From Chitinophaga rhizophila (GTDB lineage: Bacteria > Bacteroidota > Bacteroidia > Chitinophagales > Chitinophagaceae), in the NCBI RefSeq assembly GCF_019492185.1, contig NZ_JAICCF010000003.1, forward strand, positions 1 through 64,000: a DNA stretch of 64,000 nt, written 5' to 3'. The first letter of the stretch is position 1, and each line of letters starts with the position of its first letter. The notes beneath the pieces were generated by a model. That model made no database searches and had not been told where the DNA came from. It saw only the letters and a program-made list of their open reading frames with translations. This document shows, piece by piece, positions 27,800 to 36,945 of this stretch. Made by a program: the position numbers and the translations under genes.

Positions 27800-28339
27800 T
27801 TACTCAATCAGCAGTTCCTGTACGGTTTCATTTCCTGGTAAATCTACTGCTATGGCAATGATGGTACCGCTGGCAGGCAATGCTGCAAACTTATAGTGCC
27901 AGTCTACACCATTACGGCCAAGTACTGCTGAACCGCTGTGGGCGATTACTCCGTCTGCATCTATTACCTGTACCTTGACCTCCGCTACGCGGAACTGGTC
28001 CTTTGCGGTCACAACGACCTGCTTATCTTCTAACCTGATATGTTGAATGTCGGGGGAGTGGTAAGCATCTTTCACAGCCATATTGTATGCATTCTGGCCT
28101 GGTCCTGCCAGGGAGGCATAATAGGCTTCTAACTCCGGGTCCTGCAGCAGTAATAAGGCACGAGCCGTGGCTTGGGTCATTTTCTTCCTGGCTTCCAGCT
28201 GTCTGGCGGTAGGCTTTTTATTTGACTTACCGCGCTTTTTCGCCATGATGGTCTGCCCGTTCCTTTCGTATATGGTAACTTGATTAGCGATCGTGCCGCG
28301 TACCATTTGCAGGAGAATATTGTCTTTAACAATGGCCAT
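27800..28339 (-). CDS. hypothetical protein with DUF6266-like N-terminus
   Basis: A 179-residue protein. The N-terminal ~70 residues (AIVKDNILLQMVRGTIANQV, then MAKKRGKSNKKPTARQLEARKKMTQATAR) follow the small-strand plus basic-loop plus helix plan of DUF6266-like Bacteroidota proteins. The rest is beta-rich. A distant relative in the window is the protein at 53286. The function is unknown. A TATCTTTG -7 element lies 28 bp upstream of the start. Confidence 0.65.
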   Translation of the reverse strand: MAIVKDNILLQMVRGTIANQVTIYERNGQTIMAKKRGKSNKKPTARQLEARKKMTQATARALLLLQDPELEAYYASLAGPGQNAYNMAVKDAYHSPDIQHIRLEDKQVVVTAKDQFRVAEVKVQVIDADGVIAHSGSAVLGRNGVDWHYKFAALPASGTIIAIAVDLPGNETVQELLIE

Positions 28340-28366
28340 AAAAATCTGTTTTTGAGGTTATGATGT

Positions 28367-28374
28367 CAAAGATA
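28367..28374 (-). promoter_or_regulatory. -7 element (TATCTTTG) for the DUF6266-like gene
   Basis: An exact TAnnTTTG match on the minus strand, 28 bp from the ATG at 28339. Confidence 0.4.
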
Positions 28375-28420
28375 GTGCATGACACTGCTATGGTATTTAT
28401 GCCGGCTAATCCTTACCAGT

Positions 28421-28473
28421 ACACGAAAAGGGCACCTCAATATCCCGGGGATATTGAAGTGCCCTTTTCGTGT
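28421..28473. repeat. 53-bp near-perfect palindrome
   Basis: Two 26-nt arms around one central base pair at all positions except one (28436 against 28458). The arms begin ACACGAAAAGGGCAC and the centre is CCCGGGG. It lies downstream of the tRNA-Ser gene and upstream of the DUF6266-like gene, both on the minus strand. A very strong terminator is the plain explanation; a mobile palindromic unit is possible. Confidence 0.85.
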
Positions 28474-28603
28474 GCTTTTGGTAGCAGGATGGTATGAAGT
28501 ATAAAACGGGATCAGTACATTAAATGAGCTGGCGGTATACGGGAGCTATATTCCTGAAAACAAAAAAGCCTCCAAATCTTTCGACTTGAAGGCTTAAAGC
28601 TTG

Positions 28604-28692
28604 CGGTGAGAGAGGGATTCGAACCCTCGGTACAGTTTGACCCGTACGACGGTTTAGCAAACCGTTCCTTTCGGCCACTCAGGCATCTCACC
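28604..28692 (-). tRNA. tRNA-Ser (anticodon GCT)
   Basis: An 89-nt class II tRNA read on the minus strand: acceptor GGTGAGA pairing with TCTCACC, D-arm GCCTGAGTGGCCGAAAGG, anticodon arm GGTTTGCTAAACC with GCT, a long variable arm (GTACGGGTCAAACTGTAC) and T-arm GAGGGTTCGAATCCCTC. The discriminator is G and CCA is not encoded (CAA follows). Confidence 0.97.
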
Positions 28693-28839
28693 GAATCATT
28701 TTGCCCCGTTAGGGGTTGCAAAAATAGGAATTGTTTTAAATTATCCAAAAACTTTTTCCAATAAGTTTTCTTCAATTTATTCGTTTACCTTACATAGGAC
28801 CAATGCGAACAACTTCCGATCTCATCTAAATAATTGTAA

Positions 28840-29916
28840 ATGAAAGTATTCAACAATATAATTACAGATCCGGTATACGTTAAACCCACGGAACCAGATA
28901 CATTCTTACAACGTACCTTTAAATCCATGATACGGGACGAACGCGACCTGCCGTTTGTATACCTTACCCTGGAATTGACATTGATACTCTTACCGTTAGC
29001 TATTATTTTATACTTCCCGCTGCCTGCCTGGGCATGGTGGACGGCCGCCATTGCTTATCAGGTATTGAACAATTTCAGGTATAAGGGGCCCTTCGGATTA
29101 ATGCTCCATTGTACCAGTCACCGGGTATTCTTCAATAAAAAGTACGGTTTTCTGAATCATTACCTCCCCTGGGTAATCGGGCCGCTGTTTGGTCAGACAC
29201 CCGAAACCTATTATACCCACCATATAGGCATGCACCATCCGGAAAATAATATGCCGGAGGATGACAGCTGTACCATGCCTTACCAGCGGGACTCTTTCCG
29301 GGGCTTCAGCAAGTACCTGACAGCCTTCTTCTTTGCCGGCGTCATTAACCTTGCGAGGTATTTTATACGGAAGAACCGTAAAAAACTGATGGTCAGAGCA
29401 GCAAGAGGTGAGTTATTGTTCATTGCAGCCTGCATTGGATTGTCTTTTATTAACTTCCCGGCTACTTTCGTCGTATTTATACTGCCTTTCCTTATTTCCC
29501 GGGTGATCATGATGGTGGGCAACTGGGCGCAACATGCGTTCATTGACGTCAATGCACCGGATAATTCTTACAGGAACAGTATTACCTGTATCAATACAAA
29601 ATATAATCACAAGTGCTGGAATGACGGTTACCATATCAGCCACCATGTGAAGCCATCCATGCACTGGACAGAGCATCCCGTTTATTTCAGGCAAACGCTG
29701 CATGAATATATTGAGAATGACTCCATCGTATTTGATGGTATTCATTTCCTGCATGTATGGCTATGGCTGATGAGCAAAAGATATGATCTGCTCGCCAGAC
29801 ATTTCGTGAATCTGGGGAATAAATACAGTTCTGACGAAGAAATTATTGCGTTTTTAAAGGCCCGCACAAAAAAGATCGACCTCGCCACAGTGCCCGCCAC
29901 TACGGCTGTAGCTTAA
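28840..29916 (+). CDS. membrane fatty acid desaturase family protein
   Basis: A 358-residue integral membrane protein. There are hydrophobic segments at about residues 43-75 and 175-225. Histidine clusters match the diiron desaturase/hydroxylase superfamily: HCTSH, HHIGMHH, QHAFID and HISHHVKPSMHW. These enzymes insert double bonds or hydroxyls into acyl chains using O2. The gene is followed after 111 bp by fabF on the same strand, which fits a role in membrane lipid composition. The exact regiospecificity cannot be read. Confidence 0.85.
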   Translation: MKVFNNIITDPVYVKPTEPDTFLQRTFKSMIRDERDLPFVYLTLELTLILLPLAIILYFPLPAWAWWTAAIAYQVLNNFRYKGPFGLMLHCTSHRVFFNKKYGFLNHYLPWVIGPLFGQTPETYYTHHIGMHHPENNMPEDDSCTMPYQRDSFRGFSKYLTAFFFAGVINLARYFIRKNRKKLMVRAARGELLFIAACIGLSFINFPATFVVFILPFLISRVIMMVGNWAQHAFIDVNAPDNSYRNSITCINTKYNHKCWNDGYHISHHVKPSMHWTEHPVYFRQTLHEYIENDSIVFDGIHFLHVWLWLMSKRYDLLARHFVNLGNKYSSDEEIIAFLKARTKKIDLATVPATTAVA

Positions 29917-29951
29917 AATATGGCTCCCTTTTCGCTTATATGACACATAAA

Positions 29952-29977
29952 TCTTATGAATATGCGTAATCATAAGA
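29952..29977. promoter_or_regulatory. inverted repeat upstream of fabF, possible operator
   Basis: Perfect 8-bp arms (TCTTATGA and TCATAAGA) with a 10-bp spacer end 9 bp before the -7 element of fabF. This is the position of an operator that would block or modulate the promoter. The cognate regulator is unknown. Confidence 0.4.
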
Positions 29978-29986
29978 ATAAGTGAC

Positions 29987-29994
29987 TAAATTTG
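29987..29994 (+). promoter_or_regulatory. -7 element (TAAATTTG) of fabF
   Basis: An exact TAnnTTTG match 33 bp upstream of the fabF ATG. fabF may therefore be transcribed separately from the desaturase gene. Confidence 0.55.
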
Positions 29995-30027
29995 CGCTCT
30001 AACTTTCGATTTTAAAGTCAAAGCATT

Positions 30028-31290
30028 ATGCGCACTGTTACGTTAAAAAGGGTTGTGGTTACCGGGCTGGGGGCCTTAACGCCTATCGGAAACGATGTAA
30101 ACACATTCTGGAATAGTCTGAAATCTGGTACCGGTGGTGCTGGTCCTATTACCCGTTTTGATACTACGGAGTTTAAAACTAAGTTCGCTTGCGAACTGAA
30201 AGGTTTTGATATAGAAAAGTTCATGGAAAAGAAGGAAGCCCGCAAAATGGACATGTTTACCCAATATGCCATGGTGGCTGCCCAGGAGGCTGTTGAAGAT
30301 GCAGGCCTTCACCTGGACGGTGTTGATAAGACGCAAGTCGGTGTTATCTGGGCTTCTGGTAACGGCGGTATGCAGACCTTCGAAGACCAGATCGTAGAAT
30401 TTACCCAGGGTAACTTCGTTCCTAAGTTCAATCCTTTCTTTATTCCGAAACTGATCTCTGACATCGCAGCTGGTCAGATCTCCATGAAATATGGTTTCAT
30501 GGGTGTAAACTATTGTACAGTTTCTGCCTGCGCTTCTTCCAGCAGCGCCCTGGTAGATGCTTTCAACTATATCCGTCTCGGTAAAGCCAACGCTATCGTT
30601 GCCGGTGGTTCTGAAGCACCTGTAACCCGTGCCGGTATTGCAGGTTTTAATGCACTGAAGGCCCTGTCTACCCGTAATGACGATCCGACCTCGGCTTCCC
30701 GTCCTTTTGATGCAGACCGTGATGGTTTCGTTATGGGCGAAGGCGCTGGCGCTATCATACTGGAAGAGTACGAACACGCTATCAAGAGAGGCGCTACCAT
30801 CTACGCTGAAATGGTAGGTGGCGCAATGACTGCTGATGCTTACCACCTGACTGCTACCCACCCTGAAGGTCTGGGTGCACGCCTGGGTATGGAAAGAGCA
30901 CTGGAAGATGCTGAACTGAAACCTGAAGATGTTGATTATATCAATGCACACGCTACCTCTACTCCACTGGGTGATGTAAGCGAACTGAAAGGTATCACCG
31001 GCGTATTCGGCGATCATGTTACCAAACTGAATATCTCTGCTACCAAATCCATGACAGGACACCTGTTAGGAGCTGCGGGCGCTATCGAAGCGATCGCTTG
31101 TATCAAGGCTACACAGTTTGACCTCATTCCACCAACCATTAACACCGGCGCACTGGGTGAAGGTATCCCAACCAACCTGAACCTGACCCTCGGAAAGGCA
31201 CAGGAACGTACCGTTAATGTTGCTATGAGCAATACTTTCGGTTTCGGTGGTCATAATGCAATCGTGGTATTTAAGAAATACAAGGGTTAA
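30028..31290 (+). CDS. fabF: beta-ketoacyl-ACP synthase II
   Basis: A 420-residue thiolase-fold enzyme that condenses malonyl-ACP with acyl-ACP in fatty-acid elongation. The catalytic Cys ~167 is in VSACASSSSA, with His in NAHATSTPLGD and His in KSMTGHLLGAAG. The GFGGHNA motif is near the C-terminus. Length and motifs match FabF closely. It stands without acpP or other fab genes, so it may be an extra copy tied to the desaturase upstream. It has its own -7 element and a terminator. Confidence 0.96.
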   Translation: MRTVTLKRVVVTGLGALTPIGNDVNTFWNSLKSGTGGAGPITRFDTTEFKTKFACELKGFDIEKFMEKKEARKMDMFTQYAMVAAQEAVEDAGLHLDGVDKTQVGVIWASGNGGMQTFEDQIVEFTQGNFVPKFNPFFIPKLISDIAAGQISMKYGFMGVNYCTVSACASSSSALVDAFNYIRLGKANAIVAGGSEAPVTRAGIAGFNALKALSTRNDDPTSASRPFDADRDGFVMGEGAGAIILEEYEHAIKRGATIYAEMVGGAMTADAYHLTATHPEGLGARLGMERALEDAELKPEDVDYINAHATSTPLGDVSELKGITGVFGDHVTKLNISATKSMTGHLLGAAGAIEAIACIKATQFDLIPPTINTGALGEGIPTNLNLTLGKAQERTVNVAMSNTFGFGGHNAIVVFKKYKG

Positions 31291-31310
31291 TCAACCCATA
31301 CGTTATAAAG

Positions 31311-31350
31311 AAAGCGAATTACACAGCCTGCTGTTGTAATTCGCTTTTCT
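31311..31350 (+). terminator. fabF terminator
   Basis: A perfect 13-bp stem (AAAGCGAATTACA pairing with TGTAATTCGCTTT, 11-nt loop) followed by TCT, 20 bp after the fabF stop. Confidence 0.85.
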
Positions 31351-31640
31351 GTTTCTGTGGATATGTGCGACACCTTAACTTACCCTCCTGTTAACGTATA
31401 CCATCCCTATGTCTATATGATACGGGAGGTAGGTAATACAGGAAACGCCGGCTATGGTATAGACACCTATCACACAAGATAAACATCTAAATATCAATAA
31501 TTTAACAAAACAAATATTCGGCTTACCCAATAGCAGCCAATGAATTATTCCCCTACCTTGAGCCCACAACAGAATAATTACAGCCATTAGACGAACCTCG
31601 TTATCCCGTAATCCGACTTAACCTTCAAAACTTTTCCATC
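31351..31640. other. intergenic region, nothing clear
   Basis: About 290 bp between the fabF terminator and the next lipoprotein gene. I see only a distant 8-bp inverted pair (TGTCTATA near 31408 and TATAGACA near 31460), too far apart to interpret. Confidence 0.35.
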
Positions 31641-32525
31641 ATGCCTAACCTCAACACCCCTCTACGTATGCTATACGTATGTCTTGTACTGTGCCTTACA
31701 ATCACCGCCTGCAAAAAGGGAGATCATCCATGGCCAGGCCCTGGTCAGCCGCCCTGTAAGTGCGATGCACAAAGCTTTGAAGCCTGGTACCAGGACGATG
31801 ATCATACATTCCCGTCTCCATTTATCCGCCCTTACAAATTCACGAAGACTTATGATGCAAATGGCTGGCTCAATACCTTGTATGAAAACACGGATAGTCC
31901 GAATCCGGTATTTCAGTCGGTGACTATATTCAGTAAACAGGGTAACAAGGCATTCCTGCGCGACTCTGCCAGCCTAGATACCGTACTTATAGTAGAGCTG
32001 AATCAGAAAGGCCTACCTGTTAAAACAGATCTGAGATACCTGGTGGGCGGTCCCATCAGCAGCCTGGTGAAATACTATCATTATAATCATAAAAATCAGC
32101 TAGTGGCTTATGAAGATTCTACTAATAAGCAGTATTACCGGCTGACTTATGATCAGCAGGGGAATGTGCGTCAATATATCTACAAAAACACCGGTGCTGT
32201 GATGGTTGACCTTACCTATGATTACTCGACACCTATAAAAGGTGCAGCATACTTCCTGAATGGATGGATAGGCATCTTCACTGAACTGGAATACCTGTAT
32301 TATATGGGTTACCTTGACCTGACGCCACATCACAAGCTGGTAAGGGCAGTGAATAATTTCCGGTATCCGTTTTACGACCGGTATTATACAGATCAGGTCA
32401 TTAATGCGGCGGGGTACGTAACAAACTATGTATTTACGCTTCACAATAGTGAGTCATTGGTGAACAGCCGTACTGTCTGGCATTGTCCGGGTGATAATCA
32501 GCATATTACTCAATACCTGCACTAA
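31641..32525 (+). CDS. hypothetical lipoprotein (YD/RHS-like beta-rich)
   Basis: A 294-residue lipoprotein (Cys24 in TITACKKGD). The mature protein has a Pro/Gly linker (WPGPGQPP) and then repeated Y-rich segments such as YDANGWLNTLYE, YYHYNHKNQLVAYED and YRLTYDQQGNVRQYIY. These resemble the strand-turn-strand repeats of YD-type or DUF4595-like Bacteroidota lipoproteins. The function is unknown. The start at 31668 is an alternative that keeps the lipobox. Confidence 0.75.
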   Translation: MPNLNTPLRMLYVCLVLCLTITACKKGDHPWPGPGQPPCKCDAQSFEAWYQDDDHTFPSPFIRPYKFTKTYDANGWLNTLYENTDSPNPVFQSVTIFSKQGNKAFLRDSASLDTVLIVELNQKGLPVKTDLRYLVGGPISSLVKYYHYNHKNQLVAYEDSTNKQYYRLTYDQQGNVRQYIYKNTGAVMVDLTYDYSTPIKGAAYFLNGWIGIFTELEYLYYMGYLDLTPHHKLVRAVNNFRYPFYDRYYTDQVINAAGYVTNYVFTLHNSESLVNSRTVWHCPGDNQHITQYLH

Positions 32526-32575
32526 ATTTTTTAGTAAACTCGTAATTATGCCGTAGTTTAGTAGTCTAAAATAGT

Positions 32576-32609
32576 CCCTGATGTATCACTGGTATATCAG
32601 GGCTTTTTA
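32576..32609 (+). terminator. terminator upstream of uvrA
   Basis: A CCCTGAT stem pairs with ATCAGGG, followed by CTTTTTAAA. It lies 50 bp after the lipoprotein stop and just before the uvrA start. Confidence 0.7.
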
Positions 32610-32616
32610 AATCGAT

Positions 32617-35490
32617 ATGGCAAAGAAGAAAGAGAATGTAATTACGCCTGATCCGGTACCGATCACGGCAGATGAGCATATAGCAGTGTTTGGGGCCCGG
32701 GCACATAACCTGAAAAATCTCGACCTGCAGTTACCCAAAAATAAACTGGTAGTCATCACTGGCATCAGCGGAAGCGGAAAATCCTCCCTTGCGTTTGATA
32801 CAATTTATGCTGAAGGGCAACGGCGTTATATGGAAAGCTTTTCTGCCTACGCCCGTCAGTTTATTGGTGATATGGAAAGACCTGATGTGGATAAGATCAC
32901 CGGGCTTTCTCCTGTTATCTCCATCGAACAGAAGACTACCAACAAGAACCCCCGTTCTACAGTAGGTACGATTACGGAAATTTATGACTTCCTCCGTCTC
33001 CTGTATGCACGTGTAGGCGTTGCTTATTCTTACAATACCGGTAAACGCATGACGCGGTTCTCCGAAGAAGAGATTCTGGACCACGTGTTTAAGAACTTTG
33101 CGAAGAAGAAACTGGTCATCCTGGCCCCACTGATCCGCGGACGTAAAGGCCACTACCGTGAATTGTTTGAACAGCTGCGTAAACAGGGCTACCTGAAAGT
33201 ACGTGTCAATGGAGAGATCCTTGACCTGAAAGAGCGTATGCAGGTAGACCGTTACAAAATACATGATATTGAGCTGGTGGTAGACCGTATACAGGTATTG
33301 GACGATGCACGCGCACGTATCAGCCAGAGCGTGCAGAAAGCACTGCAGATGGGAAAAGGCCTCCTGTTTATCATGGATAATGACAGCGGGAAAGTCAGCC
33401 AGTACAGTAAACAACTCATGTGTGAAGATACCGGCATATCTTATGAAGAGCCGTCTCCTAACACATTCTCCTTTAACTCCCCTTACGGCGCATGCCCACG
33501 GTGTAAAGGTCTCGGCACTATCTACCAGATAGATATGGAGTCCGTGATCCCTGACTATTCTGTATCCATCAATGATGGCGGATTAGCACCACTGGGTGAA
33601 GCGCGGGATACCTTTACCTTCAAACAGGTACAGACCCTGGCCAGGAAACATAAGTTTTCGCTGACAGCGCCTATCTCTGATCTGCCACAGAAGACATTAA
33701 ACCTGCTGCTTTTCGGAGATGAGAATGGTAAGCTGGACATGGATCTGGAATTTGGCGATGGTACAGAGACATACTCTACCGAATTTGAAGGCGTCATTAA
33801 CACAGTACGCCGTTATTTCAATGATACCTCGTCAGATGCTGTACGCAACTGGGCAGAAAGCTTTATGAAGCTGCATACCTGTCCGGAGTGCAGCGGCACC
33901 CGCCTGAGAAAAGAGAGCCTCTTTTTCAAGGTAGATGAAAGGAATATCGCGGAACTTGGCGGTATGGACCTTGATAAATTGCAGGACTGGTTCAGGGATC
34001 TGGAGAAACGTCTGGATAAGAAGCAGAACGTGATTGCAAAAGATATCCTGAAAGAGATCCGCGAACGCCTGGGGTTCCTGCTTAATGTAGGGCTGAACTA
34101 CCTTACACTCTACCGCTCTACACGTACGCTGAGTGGGGGAGAAAGCCAGCGTATCCGGTTGGCCACACAGATAGGATCCCAGCTGATGGGTATTACCTAT
34201 ATACTGGATGAACCCAGTATCGGGTTGCATCAACGTGACAACATGCAGCTGATAGATGCACTGCGTAACCTGAGAGAAATGGGCAACACAGTGATTGTCG
34301 TGGAACATGATAAAGATATCATGCTGCATGCGGACTACCTGGTGGATATTGGTCCGGGCGCAGGTGTACACGGAGGTCAGATCATTGCACAGGGTACTCC
34401 GAAACAGATACTTAAACTTGATACCCCTACCGCCGGTTACCTGAATGGTAAGCGGGTAGTGCCGGTACCTGCCGAGCGCCGTAAAGGCAATGGCAAGTCA
34501 CTGGAACTGAAGGGAGCAACAGGCAATAACCTGAAGAATGTCAGCGTGAAGTTTCCGCTTGGCGTATTCATCTGCGTTACCGGTGTGTCAGGTAGTGGTA
34601 AGTCTACCCTGATCAACGAGACGCTGTATCCGATTCTGAGCAAACATGCCTATGACTCCAAGCTGGAACCAATGCCTTACAAAAGCATCAAAGGGCTGGA
34701 GAATATCGATAAGGTGATAGAGATCGACCAGTCTCCGATTGGCCGTACACCAAGAAGTAACCCGGCTACTTACTGTGGCTTCTTTACTGATATCCGGCAG
34801 CTGTTTTCGCAGGTACCGGAGGCCAAGATCAGGGGTTATAATGCCGGCCGGTTCTCCTTTAACGTAAAAAGTGGCCGCTGTGATGTTTGTGAAGGCGGTG
34901 GCATGCGTGTCATCGAAATGAACTTCCTTCCGGATGTGTATGTACACTGTGAGAAGTGTAATGGCCGCCGGTATAACAGGGAAACACTGGAGATCCGCTA
35001 CAAAGGCAAATCTATCTCTGATGTACTGGATATGACGGTAGACGAAGCGGTGGAGTTCTTCCAGCCTGTAAGCTACATCTACCGCAAAATCAAAACATTG
35101 CAGGACGTAGGCCTGGGATATATTACCCTGGGGCAATCAGCAGTGACTTTGTCAGGAGGTGAGGCGCAACGTGTAAAACTGGCAACTGAATTATCCAAGA
35201 AAGATACCGGCAAAACCATTTATATACTGGACGAACCGACTACCGGTCTTCATTTCCAGGATATCCAGTTGTTGCTGAACGTACTGAATAAACTGGTTGA
35301 CCGTGGTAATACCGTCCTGGTAATTGAACACAACCTGGACGTTATCAAGATGGCCGATCATATTGTTGATCTGGGGCCGGAAGGAGGCGCAGGCGGTGGT
35401 ACTATACTATGCAGCGGTACCCCTGAAGTGGTGGCTGAATGTAAAGAGAGCCATACCGCGCGTTTCCTGAAGATGGAACTGAATAATTAA
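32617..35490 (+). CDS. uvrA: excinuclease ABC subunit A
   Basis: A 957-residue UvrA, the damage sensor of nucleotide excision repair. There are two ABC ATPase halves: Walker A GISGSGKSSLAFDT near residue 50 and GVSGSGKSTLINET near 655, with LSGGESQRIRLA and LSGGEAQRVKLA signatures and ILDEPSIGLH / ILDEPTTGLH. Zinc-binding Cys pairs are present in CPRCKGLG, CPECSGT and CDVCEGGGMR....CEKCNGRRYN. Length is normal. No other uvr gene is nearby. Confidence 0.98.
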   Translation: MAKKKENVITPDPVPITADEHIAVFGARAHNLKNLDLQLPKNKLVVITGISGSGKSSLAFDTIYAEGQRRYMESFSAYARQFIGDMERPDVDKITGLSPVISIEQKTTNKNPRSTVGTITEIYDFLRLLYARVGVAYSYNTGKRMTRFSEEEILDHVFKNFAKKKLVILAPLIRGRKGHYRELFEQLRKQGYLKVRVNGEILDLKERMQVDRYKIHDIELVVDRIQVLDDARARISQSVQKALQMGKGLLFIMDNDSGKVSQYSKQLMCEDTGISYEEPSPNTFSFNSPYGACPRCKGLGTIYQIDMESVIPDYSVSINDGGLAPLGEARDTFTFKQVQTLARKHKFSLTAPISDLPQKTLNLLLFGDENGKLDMDLEFGDGTETYSTEFEGVINTVRRYFNDTSSDAVRNWAESFMKLHTCPECSGTRLRKESLFFKVDERNIAELGGMDLDKLQDWFRDLEKRLDKKQNVIAKDILKEIRERLGFLLNVGLNYLTLYRSTRTLSGGESQRIRLATQIGSQLMGITYILDEPSIGLHQRDNMQLIDALRNLREMGNTVIVVEHDKDIMLHADYLVDIGPGAGVHGGQIIAQGTPKQILKLDTPTAGYLNGKRVVPVPAERRKGNGKSLELKGATGNNLKNVSVKFPLGVFICVTGVSGSGKSTLINETLYPILSKHAYDSKLEPMPYKSIKGLENIDKVIEIDQSPIGRTPRSNPATYCGFFTDIRQLFSQVPEAKIRGYNAGRFSFNVKSGRCDVCEGGGMRVIEMNFLPDVYVHCEKCNGRRYNRETLEIRYKGKSISDVLDMTVDEAVEFFQPVSYIYRKIKTLQDVGLGYITLGQSAVTLSGGEAQRVKLATELSKKDTGKTIYILDEPTTGLHFQDIQLLLNVLNKLVDRGNTVLVIEHNLDVIKMADHIVDLGPEGGAGGGTILCSGTPEVVAECKESHTARFLKMELNN

Positions 35491-35513
35491 TATAGCAATA
35501 TCCCGTTGCAGGC

Positions 35514-35556
35514 TTCCGCTTTCCGCAGGTGATAATTTCATCAGCAGAAAGCGGAA
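35514..35556. terminator. hairpin after uvrA
   Basis: A 10-bp stem (TTCCGCTTTC pairing with GAAAGCGGAA), with a 23-nt loop, 24 bp after the uvrA stop. No T-run follows. Confidence 0.35.
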
Positions 35557-35586
35557 CTTGTTAACAGGAACTCGTAATTTGCAGGC

Positions 35587-36066
35587 ATGAAATATATTTC
35601 TGGGATTATTGCAATACTGCTGTTGTCAGTGTTTGTGGCCTGTGAAGATGAGACCAAGACCTGTGATCAGGCCCTGATCAGTGACCTGGGCATCAACTTT
35701 AAAAAGGATACACTTAACGGATACCTGGTCAAAGATACCCTTTGGCCCAAAGTGACTTTACGCGCAATCGGTCAGGACTCATTACTGGTTAACCGTCAGC
35801 CGAGAAGCAGCATATTTCTGCCTTTAGATCCGAGAAATGATACCTGCAGATTTTACCTGCGACTGGATTCCATAGCTATACCTGATACCCTGACTTTCAG
35901 GTATAAAAGGAATCCAAGCTTTGTTTCTGCCGGATGCGGATTTGCCACCTTTTTCTCTATTGATACGGTGATCACCACTTACAATACGATTGATTCTCTT
36001 CACATTAACAATAAGGAAGTAAACAGTTCGAATGATACGCACATTTCTTTGTTCTTTATCTATTAG
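35587..36066 (+). CDS. DUF6452 family lipoprotein
   Basis: A 159-residue lipoprotein (Cys19 in FVACEDE). The body has SDLGINFKKDTLNG, LYLP-like strands and AGCGFATFF. It belongs with the DUF6452 proteins of Bacteroidota, which typically sit next to DUF6048 genes. Its last 35 bp overlap the start of the next gene in another frame, so translation is probably coupled. The function is unknown. Confidence 0.8.
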   Translation: MKYISGIIAILLLSVFVACEDETKTCDQALISDLGINFKKDTLNGYLVKDTLWPKVTLRAIGQDSLLVNRQPRSSIFLPLDPRNDTCRFYLRLDSIAIPDTLTFRYKRNPSFVSAGCGFATFFSIDTVITTYNTIDSLHINNKEVNSSNDTHISLFFIY

Positions 36067-36871
36067 TCTTGCCGGCCTGTTCACACAAGCCGTACAGGCG
36101 CAGGTAAAACCCGCTAAAGCGGCAGGAGATACCAGTATCAAACAGATTTCTGCTGATACTTCCGCTTCCCGCACCCTGATACGGCCTACTACGGCAGCGC
36201 CAATACCGCCGGAAAAAGACTCGATTTACGTGACCGGCGGCGGTCTGCGACTGGGGATTGATATCAGCAGGTTTGTTATTCATTTCTTCCAGCCATACAG
36301 AACAGATGTGGCTATCCAGGGAGACATACGTGTCAGCAAGAAGATTTATGCAGCAGCAGAGGTAGGCTATAACCGTACCTCTCATAGCGACTCGAACTAT
36401 TCTTATAAAGGAAATGGCGTATATGCCCTTATTGGTGCGGACTATGATTTCCTGAAAAAGAAAGATCCGAACGAGAAGAACATGGTTTACCTGGGTATGC
36501 GTTATGGCTTTGCCCGTAACACGTATGAAGCGCCGTTCTATAGTATCCGTAACAATTATTGGGATTCAGAACAGCCAGGGTCGTTTCCAAAGACCAATAT
36601 GACCGCTCACTGGATTGAGTTAACATTTGGTATGCGTGTAGAAGCACTGCCTAACTTCTTCCTGGGATGGGCATTAAGAGAAAAGATCATGCTCAGTAAA
36701 AGCTCCCCGGAAGGATTCAATCCGATTGTTATACCCGGATATGGAAGCGGGTCTAAAAATTCGCAGTTTGACATGACTTATACCATCTCTTACTACCTGC
36801 CGTTATATAAACTCAGGATCAACGAGACGAAGCGGCTGAACAAAAAGAAGAAAAAAGAGGAACTGAAGTAA
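36032..36871 (+). CDS. DUF6048 family outer-membrane-like protein
   Basis: A 279-residue protein with a signal peptide (MIRTFLCSLSISLAGLFTQAVQA). After a ~45-residue low-complexity stretch it has the aromatic, alternating strands of a small outer-membrane barrel (LRLGIDISRFVIHFFQPY, YAAAEVGYNRTSHSD, MVYLGMRYGFARNTYEAPFY, WIELTFGMRVE). It is the DUF6048 partner of the preceding DUF6452 lipoprotein. It ends with a basic tail (NKKKKKEELK). Confidence 0.8.
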   Translation: MIRTFLCSLSISLAGLFTQAVQAQVKPAKAAGDTSIKQISADTSASRTLIRPTTAAPIPPEKDSIYVTGGGLRLGIDISRFVIHFFQPYRTDVAIQGDIRVSKKIYAAAEVGYNRTSHSDSNYSYKGNGVYALIGADYDFLKKKDPNEKNMVYLGMRYGFARNTYEAPFYSIRNNYWDSEQPGSFPKTNMTAHWIELTFGMRVEALPNFFLGWALREKIMLSKSSPEGFNPIVIPGYGSGSKNSQFDMTYTISYYLPLYKLRINETKRLNKKKKKEELK

Positions 36872-36882
36872 GCTATTATAAT

Positions 36883-36932
36883 AGATAAAGCCCCTGTTTA
36901 CATCACCAATATGTAAACAGGGGCTTTTCAGT
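36883..36932. terminator. bidirectional terminator
   Basis: A long stem (AAAGCCCCTGTTTACAT pairing with ATGTAAACAGGGGCTTT) with TTTT on the plus strand, between the convergent DUF6048 and elaA genes. Confidence 0.88.
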
Positions 36933-36945
36933 TGTATAAGTATGC

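Noticed and set aside
30076..31062. 328-residue ORF antisense to fabF
   Set aside because: fabF is certain on the plus strand; the antisense frame is Cys/His-rich noise from codon bias.
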